Part shown: piece after piece, positions 1 to 7,433 of the stretch
Position numbering within the stretch: position 1 is the first letter of the stretch
Layout: every line of letters starts with the position of its first letter
Source of the DNA: JAFGJQ01 sp964495075
Lineage (GTDB): Bacteria > Planctomycetota > Phycisphaerae > UBA1845
NCBI GenBank assembly: GCA_964495075.1
Contig: CAZBUJ010000014.1
Span: 1 to 64,000, forward strand
Direction of reading: 5' to 3'
Length of the DNA stretch: 64,000 nucleotides
Notes under the pieces: generated by a model
Seen by the model: only the letters and a program-made list of their open reading frames with translations
Database searches by the model: none
Told to the model about the DNA's origin: nothing
Made by a program: the position numbers and the translations under genes

Positions 1-107
1 CCCCAGGCGCCGACCAGCCGGATGTCCACCTCGGCCTGCGCGGGCGCGGCGAGCAACAAGGGCAAGAGAGCGGCCATCAGCAAGGGAACGAAACGAGAAA
101 GGCGCAG
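1..107 (-). CDS. Secreted protein, N-terminal fragment
   Basis: This is the 5' end of a minus-strand gene that leaves the window at base 1. The readable N terminus is a clear Sec signal peptide: a short basic stretch, a Leu/Ala-rich core and an APAQA-like cleavage site, followed by EVDIRLVGAWG. A GGAGG Shine-Dalgarno sequence (complement of 114-118) sits about 6 nt before a CTG codon at 107 that would begin MRLSRF; other in-frame starts are TTG at 83 and ATG at 77. The CTG start is inferred from spacing and the quality of the signal peptide. The mature protein cannot be identified. Confidence 0.55.
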   Translation of the reverse strand, partial: MRLSRFVPLLMAALLPLLLAAPAQAEVDIRLVGAW

Positions 108-1358
108 AGGGCTCCTCCCCCCCGCGCGGTAATCGTAAAGAGCCCTCCCCCTGCGCGCGCAGCAACGCGCGCAGCAGATGGCGGGTGCGGACACAGTTTG
201 CATCCATGCGATCGCGTCATTCGAGGTATGGTGGACGGGTAGTTTGAACGTTTTCCGCGGCAGCCCCGCTGGGCGGCTCGACCCGGTCGGTGACATGATA
301 GTTCCTCCCCCAGCGGCGCGCGCGACGTACACTATTCGCGACGAAACCCTTGGGCCCACCAGCAACACAGTCGGCCGGCAGACCATGAGTTGACTGAGCG
401 CGCACTCGCGCCTCATATCCATCTGATTTTAGTGTACTACCCGCGCGCGTCGCTGGATGCAAAAAGATGTGTCCCAGACATGAACCGCCAAATGTGGCTG
501 AACCGACCGAGCTGACCGGACCAGTCCGCGCCGGCCGGGCCGATCTTATCGGTCGATGACGCCGTATTAGTCGCTGACGTTCAGATCGCGGATAAACCGG
601 GGGGGAAAGATAGGAAATGTTCGTCCCGGCGTGATATCGCGGGGGCGCCACGCGCACGAGGGCTCGCTCGCCGCGCCGCCGCCGCACAGCCTCAGGCTCC
701 CCCCCAGACCCTGTGGTGGCTGGGCCTGTCACCATCCGCGCCCACCGATTGTTCCTGGCGCTCCGGGCGCGGCCGCCCGCCCCAAATGGGCCGGCCGGCC
801 CGAGCCGCTGGGCCGCATGCCGCCCGAGCTCGGACCGGCCTCGCACGGAGCGGCTGCCCGGCGTTGGGAATAGAAGCTCCCGTACCCGGAAGAGACCGTT
901 TCGCCGTGATAGGAATCCCGACACTTTTATGCCGGCTGCGCGCCATAATCGGGTGACCCTGGCCAACGAGTCAAGTGAAAAGTTCCATGTCTGGGACATG
1001 TAGTGGACAAGAAAAAAAGAAAACAGAATAGAACTTCTTTCGCAACAGCTAGTTACGGCGCCGCTCCGTCCGCCGGGGCCCAGCAAAAAAAACTTCAGCG
1101 TTTCTGTCGCTCGCTGGAAAATGGGCTGGCCCGGCGCCAGCCGGGGACCGCGGACGCCTCGTCCGGGGCGGCCGTCGCATTGTGCCCGGTGCGCCACTGA
1201 TTCAGACGGTGCACAGGCCGCACGCGCGATCGCCGCCCCGTCAGACCCTTTGGATCGACACGAACTGACTCCTTACCTCTCGCCCGGATCGCACGATGTG
1301 GAGCTTTGAGATGTGGACGCTGTCTCTGCCGGCCTGCTCCCCGTTCTGGACGTAGAAG

Positions 1359-1500
1359 AACGCGGGGAAGCCGACCGGCGCTCCACGCAGGGACGGCAGT
1401 CGCTGCGCTTCACAGCACCGGCCAGCTTCCCCGCATGCGCAGGTGCCCCTGCGCGGGGCTGCCCCGATGCGGGGCATAGCTTGGCCGGCGGTTCCGTGGT
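1359..1500 (+). repeat. Structured repeat, copy A (candidate RNA element)
   Basis: First copy of an imperfect tandem repeat. Three arms can be read: arm 1 at 1362-1378 (GCGGGGAAGC then CGACCGG), arm 2 at 1417-1434 (ACCGG, CCAGC, TTCCCCGC) and arm 3 at 1469-1490 (GCGGGGC, ATAGCT, TGGCCGG). Arm 2 is complementary to arm 1 and also to arm 3, so two exclusive pairings are possible. Smaller hairpins lie at 1437-1454 (GCGCAGG/CCTGCGC) and 1461-1475 (GCCCCG/CGGGGC). The strand is assumed. Confidence 0.5.
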
Positions 1501-1605
1501 CCAATCGTACCGGATTACCCCATTGCGGTAAACCGGCAGCGGATCTGCCGTCCAACCACGAAACAATGACGTTATTTGAAGTGCCGCACCCGCCCCACGC
1601 ACAAA

Positions 1606-1740
1606 GAGCGCGGAGAAGGCCGACCGGGCGCAACTACACAGGGCACCAACCGCTGCGAGTCACGACACCGGTCAGCCTTCCCCGCGCACGTGGGAGGTAG
1701 CCCCGAACGCGGGGGTTTAAGGCATGACCGGCGATTCCGC
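1606..1740 (+). repeat. Structured repeat, copy B (candidate RNA element)
   Basis: Second copy, about 245 nt downstream of the first, with the same three-arm plan: arm 1 at 1609-1627 (CGCGGAGAAGGC, CGACCGG), arm 2 at 1666-1685 (ACCGGTCAGCC, TTCCCCGCG) and arm 3 at 1709-1731 (GCGGGGG, AAGGC, TGACCGG). The short hairpin CCCCGAACGCGGGG is at 1701-1714. Compared with copy A, arms 2 and 3 change together (CCGGCCA/TGGCCGG versus CCGGTCA/TGACCGG), and an extra C in arm 2 is matched by an extra G in arm 1. This suggests selection on structure. No known riboswitch consensus is recognised. Confidence 0.5.
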
Positions 1741-2053
1741 AACCCTTCAATTGACCGTCTCAGTAGACCGCGTCAATCGACACTCGGCGCGACCACGCTG
1801 GCAAACACCGAGTGGTTGGTGCCGGTTGCGAAATACTCAAGGAGATTTTCCGTTGGAGTTCCCGGCTTGCGCCCGTACACTCCGTCCTTGAGAACTCCGA
1901 GCCCAGCGGTGGGGGGCGTACCGCACGCGCACGCCCTCACGATTCACGTGGCACGGGCGCCGGCGCGACACGCCGCCCCCGCAGGTTCGGCGTCTCCCCG
2001 TATGTCTCATAGAAGTGTACACCACGACGGCCTTGCTGTCCAGAAAAAAAGTA

Positions 2054-2087
2054 GCCCTGTCAGGGCGAATACTTAGAAGTCCACTTC
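2054..2087 (+). promoter_or_regulatory. Paired palindromes before the XRE gene
   Basis: Two short perfect inverted repeats lie just before the ATG at 2091: GCCCTGTCAGGGC (2054-2066) and GAAGTCCACTTC (2076-2087). The second occupies the ribosome-binding position, and no Shine-Dalgarno sequence is visible. This layout would suit autorepression by the HTH protein encoded immediately downstream; that role is inferred. Confidence 0.45.
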
Positions 2088-2090
2088 GTA

Positions 2091-2447
2091 ATGATTGTAA
2101 TTAAACTGCGTGAGGCCATGCAGCTCTACAAGCGACGCACCGGTCGCAAGATGACGTATGGCATCCTGGCCGCACAATCGGGAATCTCGCAGACCACGAT
2201 CGCCAAGATCGGAGGTGGCAAACCGTACAACGCCACCCTGACCACCATCGATAAGATCTGTCGCGTGCTGGCCGTGGCACTCGACGATCTGCTCGAACGC
2301 GAGAAGGATCCCCACACGCACGAAGACACGACAGCCGGCCCGGCACCACCGCAGGAGAAGCCAAGACGCCGGGCCAAGACGACCCGCAAAAAACGCAAAA
2401 GCAAGAAGACGCGCAAGGTCAAAAAGGGAAACCCAGAGCAGGCGTGA
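2091..2447 (+). CDS. XRE-family HTH regulator with basic tail
   Basis: This 118-aa protein carries a Cro/CI-type helix-turn-helix over about residues 5-65: LREAMQLYKRR, then GILAAQSGISQTTIAKI (turn plus recognition helix), then TLTTIDKICRVLAVALDDLLE. That is the usual spacing of small XRE regulators that act as DNA-binding dimers. Residues 85-118 are a strongly basic Lys/Arg tail (RRRAKTTRKKRKSKK), unusual for the family and likely to bind nucleic acid non-specifically. The ATG at 2091 directly follows two palindromes that could be its operators. No toxin partner is visible next to it. The fold is clear; the target is unknown. Confidence 0.85.
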   Translation: MIVIKLREAMQLYKRRTGRKMTYGILAAQSGISQTTIAKIGGGKPYNATLTTIDKICRVLAVALDDLLEREKDPHTHEDTTAGPAPPQEKPRRRAKTTRKKRKSKKTRKVKKGNPEQA

Positions 2448-2762
2448 ACCTATACCCTGGGGATGACGTGCTCGCCGCGGCTCGTGCCCGGCCCATGCTC
2501 GAAGATTCGCTGCGCGGCCACGTGGTCGATCCGTCTCACCGCGGGCCCCACGCGACGCTCGGTGACACCTCTGATTTCTCCGGCTGCGGCCGCCTTGGGC
2601 TCGCCCACAACGACGGCGGGGCAGTCGACCGGTGGGCGTCACGCGAGTGCACGAGCAACGTACAACCCTCGTTTCACACCACCGGCCGGGCCTGCCCCGT
2701 CTCCTGGGGGAAGGACGTTGGATATACCCCGGCCGGGCGGACAGCCGTCAGGCCCCGGTGAC
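2448..2762. other. Intergenic region
   Basis: About 315 nt between the XRE gene and the 3' end of the HDOD gene, which is transcribed towards it. No gene, hairpin with a T-tract or repeat is seen. Confidence 0.5.
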
Positions 2763-4775
2763 TCAAGGCGTGGCCACCCGGTCGGGCGATACCTGTCGCA
2801 GAGCCCATTCCATGCTCAGGGTGGTCGCCGGTGGTACGAGGACCGGCCAGTCGGCGTTCGTGCCGGAGATCGCCGTCTCCCACGCCGCCGGCGCGACAAC
2901 CACTCCGCAATACGCGTTCAGCAGAGCGTGTACCCGTTCAATCTGGCCCCGTTCCGGCTCCGCGTCAGGCAAATCGAGAATCACGACGGACTCGGGTCGG
3001 ATCTCGCCCTCACATCTGGCCAACGACAGCGTCCGCACCTGGCGGCCCCTTGTGTAATGGAGCCACACGGACAGAAAGTCCAAGCTACGGCGCTCCGTCG
3101 CCACAAAGCTGATCGGCGGCTGCTCGGCCGCGTCTGCACATTCTGCGTCCACGGAGTCCGGCGTGGCCGCCTCGAACAGGCCCAGCAGCAGTTTCATCTC
3201 GCGGACCTGCTCCCGCACCGTCCGGCTCAGGGCGGCGACATCAAGCTGGGCGGCACCGCGGCAGAGACCCAACACCTCCGCTGGAATCCGAGGGAACTGA
3301 TCGAGCAGACCCGAGCCAAACCCCAGCGCGACGGCGAGCGCGTCGGCCACCTGAAGCGCCAGGGGCATTCCCGCCTCGTTCAGATCGACTCGACCGGCGA
3401 TCGCCCAGTCCCGGTGATGCTCGCGGACGGCACGGCTGATGTCCGGCGGCACGTTCCACCCGGACAAGAGCGTCGCCCCAATCGTGGCATGCTCGGTTTC
3501 AAGGAGCTGCCGTTCCACGGCCGCCGACTCGGCCTGCCGCAACTCGCGCACGTGATCCGGAAAATGCTCGGCGAGGACGAACTTTCCCAGGTCGTGGAGA
3601 AGCCCCATCAGGTACCACGCACCCTCATTGGCGGTCCGGTCGTGAGAGGCCAGCTCTCGCGCGATCAGCGCCGTGGCCAAGCAGTGCTCCCAGAGCGTGG
3701 TGTGGGGGGCTCGGTGTGCGTCCTCCGTTCCAAAAACGCGCAACGCGCCTATTCCGGCGGCCATGGCCTTGATGATATCGAATCCGAGCCTCAAGACGGC
3801 TTCCTCGATGGTCGCCACGCGTCCCCGCCGAGGGCCATAGGCCAACGAATTCGCAAGGGCGAGGACCTTGGCTGCCAACGCGACGTCCTGCTCGACCGTC
3901 CGGACCAATTCAGGACCGTCGGACGCTTGGTTGCCCTGCAGCATCAGGACCTCGGACACGGCCGTCGGCAGGGGCGTCATCTGCTGGATTCCGGCGAGGC
4001 GAGCTCCCACATTGATCGTACGGGGCGCGGGAGCCCGCTCAACGCCGGAAGCCATCCCCGCGGCGCGAGAATGGGCCCCGGTAGCCGATCCTACCGGTTC
4101 ACGCCGGCGCCGGCTGCCGGCACTCGGTTGCATCGCGCCGCTGCTACGCTTTGCCAGCGTTTCAAACGAGTCGAAAACCTCCCTCTGGATTCGGGCGAAC
4201 ATGCGCACCACGTTGCTATCGAATTGCGATCCCGCGCAATCGTGCAGTTCGCCCACGATCGCTTCGTCGGGCATCGCCGCTCGGTAGGGGCGCCCCGTAC
4301 GCATCGAATCCACGGCCGATGCCACCGCCGTAATCCGCGCGAATACGGGGATAGCCTCGCCCGACAACGCGAATGGTCCCTTCCCATCCGGGCGTTCCTG
4401 GTGGAACCAAATGGTCTCAAGGACTTCAGGATAGTCGTAGTAGCCCAAGTTGATTAATTGACCACCAAGCCGGACATGGCAGACAACACCCGCGCGTTCG
4501 TCCGCGGTAAGTGCCCGTGCGGCCAACAGGATCGAGTCGGGAATGGCGAGAAGTCCGATATTGTGATACCTCGCGCCAAATCGCAAAATCGCCCGTTCCT
4601 GGCGGTCGAAGCCGGCGGCTTGCCCGAGCCGGTCTGCGATGATTTCGATGCGTTCCGCGCCACCCCGCAGGTATGGAATCCGCATCTCCAGCAAGTCGCG
4701 CATTAACTGTAGATAGCGGCGGTCGCATTGTTTGGCCCGAACGTCCCGCCAGGGCACATCCGTCCTCCGTGTCAC
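2763..4775 (-). CDS. Degenerate HD-GYP plus HDOD signalling protein
   Basis: A 670-aa protein. The start chosen is GTG at 4775, preceded by GGAGG about 7 nt upstream; the frame extends to 5024, but that extension has no signal. Residues ~20-150 align with HD-GYP cyclic-di-GMP phosphodiesterases, but the catalytic motifs are altered: the HD pair reads H71-N72 and the HHE/GYP region reads FHQERPDGKGPF, so hydrolysis is doubtful. Residues ~265-460 form an HDOD domain (GARLAGIQQMTPLPTAVSEVL) whose own HD motif, GLLHDLGK near residue 393, is intact. HDOD proteins are signalling scaffolds linked to c-di-GMP and chemotaxis. The C terminus (~500-670) is unassigned. The nearby chemoreceptor on the same strand makes a signalling role plausible. 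Confidence 0.8.
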   Translation of the reverse strand: MTRRTDVPWRDVRAKQCDRRYLQLMRDLLEMRIPYLRGGAERIEIIADRLGQAAGFDRQERAILRFGARYHNIGLLAIPDSILLAARALTADERAGVVCHVRLGGQLINLGYYDYPEVLETIWFHQERPDGKGPFALSGEAIPVFARITAVASAVDSMRTGRPYRAAMPDEAIVGELHDCAGSQFDSNVVRMFARIQREVFDSFETLAKRSSGAMQPSAGSRRRREPVGSATGAHSRAAGMASGVERAPAPRTINVGARLAGIQQMTPLPTAVSEVLMLQGNQASDGPELVRTVEQDVALAAKVLALANSLAYGPRRGRVATIEEAVLRLGFDIIKAMAAGIGALRVFGTEDAHRAPHTTLWEHCLATALIARELASHDRTANEGAWYLMGLLHDLGKFVLAEHFPDHVRELRQAESAAVERQLLETEHATIGATLLSGWNVPPDISRAVREHHRDWAIAGRVDLNEAGMPLALQVADALAVALGFGSGLLDQFPRIPAEVLGLCRGAAQLDVAALSRTVREQVREMKLLLGLFEAATPDSVDAECADAAEQPPISFVATERRSLDFLSVWLHYTRGRQVRTLSLARCEGEIRPESVVILDLPDAEPERGQIERVHALLNAYCGVVVAPAAWETAISGTNADWPVLVPPATTLSMEWALRQVSPDRVATP

Positions 4776-5461
4776 CAGGCTTCCTCCACCAACCCGCGCG
4801 CAACGACTGGTAACCCCACCCACGCGTTCATCGTAGAATGACGGCGCGCACTCACAGCGCATACAAAACCGTACGAGTCGGTTGGCTGCGCTCAGCCGAC
4901 CCCTCGAAGGCAATCGCCCGTCGCGGCCGGGTCCTGCCCGCCGCGTCAAAGTTTGCCAACAGTACGACAACGTGCCACCGCGGTGGTGCCCGTCGACAGA
5001 TCGACGGGGCCTGCCGCAGGCCACATGGGTTCTAGCGGAAACCTGAGCCGGCGCGCTCGCGCGAAACCCAATCGGGGAGCTTTCGAAGACTGCCGATCGA
5101 CCCCACCGCCCGAATCACGCCGCCTGTTGCCCTGATACCACCCTCGAGCAACATCGGTGGTGAGTTGCCAGTCCACACGACCCCCGTGGCGTGGACAAGG
5201 CCGGCGCCAACCGGCATCGACCGCACCGGCGGGCTAAAGGTCACGGACGGCCGGTTGCGCACCCGAGAAGGCCTCACCGGCACCCGACGGACGAAAGCCA
5301 CCGTCCCGTTGACCCGGGGGGCACGATCCGCCACGACCCGCTCACGTAAAGTGAAATTGATTATATCGGATACATGCTTTAGGTGTGTCCTGACAGCGGG
5401 GCATGAAACGCCGCCAATGATGGACCCATGAGGGTTCCCCCGGCGGGCAGAATGCCTGCGA
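4776..5461. other. Intergenic region
   Basis: About 690 nt between the HDOD gene start and the 3' end of the 410-aa gene. The AT-richer stretch around 5345-5375 (TTGATTATATCGGATACATG) could hold promoter elements, but no gene is supported. Confidence 0.45.
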
Positions 5462-6694
5462 TCACCCACCCCGGGCGGGCGGTTCGAAGACCATCGACAC
5501 CTGGGTGCCGTAGACCGGGTACTCCAGGCGGCACCGGTAGCCGTGGAATCGATCCGTGTTCCAGCCCAGCTTCTTGCAGACAAATCGCACCATGTCCACG
5601 TACCGGGCGAAGTCTTTCGTGCGAAAACGCGACATGTCCGTCCCCATCGCTTGGACCGATTCCAGCACATCGATGCGATCCATCTCCCGGGAAGGATCCA
5701 TGGGATTGGCCACGCCGCGGCCGGTCGTGTCGTACATGCGGAGGTCCGGCTCGAGACCCGGCCACACGTCCTCGTGCACCAGCACGTCCACGATAAGGGC
5801 CCGAACCGGAATATCGACGACCGCCCCCGGGGTCGCAGGCTGGGCGCTCACCTCGCGACAGGCCGGGTAGCGCTTGCGCGTCACGTCCCCGAAGAACATA
5901 TCCACCTTCGAGTGCAACCCGACGCCATCGCCCCGGAGTACGTAGAAGAAGAAATCGCCCTTCACCTGCACGTCGAACTTTGGTGTCCGACGCGACGTGA
6001 ACTCCCGGATCAGCGCGGGCCCGTGGGCGGTGTCGATGGGGTCCCCCACAAGCGACGTTCGCCGGGCCCCCGGCGGCGGGGCGATCGAATGGCCGTGCAT
6101 CACGACCATCGGGGTGCCTGGCCGGAGACGTCTCAAGCCGCAAAGACCGGTGATGCCGGCTCGGTCCACCCAGTCCTTCGTGCCGCTGCCCGGGTGGATG
6201 AACGTGACGGCGATCTCGGCGTCAGCGGTTATGCCTTTGATGTTGCTCATCGCCTTGAACGCGATCTGGCGGTTGCCCATGTCGAACGGCTCGCGCGTGT
6301 CCGGGAGCCAACCGCTGATAGCCACGCTCAGGTCCTGCCAGTCCCCGATTTCGGTGGCCACGAGGTTCTCGAGTTCCGTCAGGGCACGATCCGCGCGAGC
6401 GATGAGTTTCTCGTCACCACGGCTGTTTCGTGCCGCGTTCAGCAAGAGTCGGATTCCGTGCGGTCCGGGCATCCGGTGCAGCGAGGCCAGCGGATCATTG
6501 AGCTGCACGGCCCGAAGCAGCCGACTGGACAGGCTGCGGTCCAGCTTCAAGACACGCTGGAACTCAGCGGGTTTTTTGACCGCGACGGGAACATGATCGA
6601 TGACCGCCCCCAGTGTCTCCCGCATGCGCTCAGCGGCCCGGGACAGTCGCTGCTCCAACGGCCTGGCCGCTTCCTTTTTTGTTCGCCTTGCCAT
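5462..6694 (-). CDS. Conserved-looking hypothetical protein, 410 aa
   Basis: I do not recognise this protein. It starts MARRTKKEAARPLEQRL and has no signal peptide or membrane segment. The N-terminal ~110 residues look helical (EQRLSRAAERMRETLGAVIDHV); the rest is mixed alpha/beta with motifs such as GTPMVVMHGHSI and VKGDFFFYVLRGDGVGLHSKVDMFFGDVT. The composition is that of a soluble cytoplasmic protein. The N-terminal part (FQRVLKLDRSLSSRLLRAVQLNDP) recalls a regulatory helical domain, but that is a guess. A TATAAT box on the minus strand at 6718-6713 lies about 19 nt before the ATG, giving a very short leader. It could be transcribed alone. Confidence 0.7.
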   Translation of the reverse strand: MARRTKKEAARPLEQRLSRAAERMRETLGAVIDHVPVAVKKPAEFQRVLKLDRSLSSRLLRAVQLNDPLASLHRMPGPHGIRLLLNAARNSRGDEKLIARADRALTELENLVATEIGDWQDLSVAISGWLPDTREPFDMGNRQIAFKAMSNIKGITADAEIAVTFIHPGSGTKDWVDRAGITGLCGLRRLRPGTPMVVMHGHSIAPPPGARRTSLVGDPIDTAHGPALIREFTSRRTPKFDVQVKGDFFFYVLRGDGVGLHSKVDMFFGDVTRKRYPACREVSAQPATPGAVVDIPVRALIVDVLVHEDVWPGLEPDLRMYDTTGRGVANPMDPSREMDRIDVLESVQAMGTDMSRFRTKDFARYVDMVRFVCKKLGWNTDRFHGYRCRLEYPVYGTQVSMVFEPPARGG

Positions 6695-6975
6695 GATCCC
6701 GCATTATAGCCGGGCCCCAGGGCGTTTGAAGCCTCCTGACGCGATTCCAAGGTATTGCGAGAGGCGGACCTCCGCTGGCCGGAGGCCGTAGGGGAACGGG
6801 CCTGGAGCACCCCCCATACCGGGAAGGCGGCACTCACCCCAGGGTGGAGCAGCGGACAGGTCGAGGCCCGGTCAACCGTTGGAGGCTCATCAGGCGTCAG
6901 ATGTACGGCTGCGCAAAGTCCGGTCTGCCGCGGCAGCGTGCGCTGCACACCGGTCAACCCCGCGTCTCCGCACCG

Positions 6976-7362
6976 TTACTTTGTGGGGAGGAACGACTCA
7001 AGGAGTATCGCAACGGCGAGCGCCCTCTCGTGTCGGCGAAGCGGCTGGATCAGGCGGCGCAGGGCAGTGCTGAAATCGTCCCTTTGTTGCGACAGACGCG
7101 TCAGGCTGTGTGCCATGTCGGCGGACCGTTCGGACGCCTTGGCAAGAGTGGTAACCAGGGCCTGAGTAGATTCCAGCGACTGTTGGGGAAGCTCGGTAAG
7201 CTGGGAACAGAGCTTCTCGTGAAACTTGGCAAACCGTTCACTGAGGTCCGCCCACGTACCGGCTGCGCCGGCCAGCGCGATCGAGTGCTCACTGACGTTC
7301 GGAGTCAGATCACGATCCAACCTGCCGGACGTCGCGTATTGTTGACCAGGGTCTCTCGCCAT
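6976..7362 (-). CDS. Small coiled-coil protein behind the chemoreceptor
   Basis: A 128-aa protein starting at ATG 7362 with GGAG 8 nt upstream. It lies 71 nt downstream of the chemoreceptor gene on the same strand, so co-transcription is likely. Residues ~35-110 are heptad-like and helical (WADLSERFAKFHEKLCSQLTE, then ALVTTLAKASERSADMAHSL), with no membrane segment or enzymatic motif. It may be a receptor-associated cytoplasmic accessory protein; this rests only on position and coiled-coil character. Confidence 0.55.
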   Translation of the reverse strand: MARDPGQQYATSGRLDRDLTPNVSEHSIALAGAAGTWADLSERFAKFHEKLCSQLTELPQQSLESTQALVTTLAKASERSADMAHSLTRLSQQRDDFSTALRRLIQPLRRHERALAVAILLESFLPTK

Positions 7363-7433
7363 CGCCGATTCTCCAGATTACCGACGATGCCGCCTGGGCA
7401 GCCAGCCCCGCGGCATCGCGCCAAGTTCGTGGC

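Larger units (their letters stand above)
108..2053. other. Long gene-poor region
   Basis: I see no convincing gene here. Open frames on both strands have random-looking composition (Arg/Pro/Ala-rich, no motifs) and no ribosome binding sites. The one structured element is the pair of repeats at about 1359-1500 and 1606-1740, listed separately. Confidence 0.6.

Noticed and set aside
217..1197. 326-codon open frame on the minus strand
   Set aside because: Composition is Arg/Gly/Ala-rich with no fold-like pattern, no ribosome binding site and no family motif; expected by chance in GC-rich DNA.
2463..4457. 664-codon plus-strand frame
   Set aside because: It is antisense to the HDOD gene, which has clear domains; the plus-strand translation has none.
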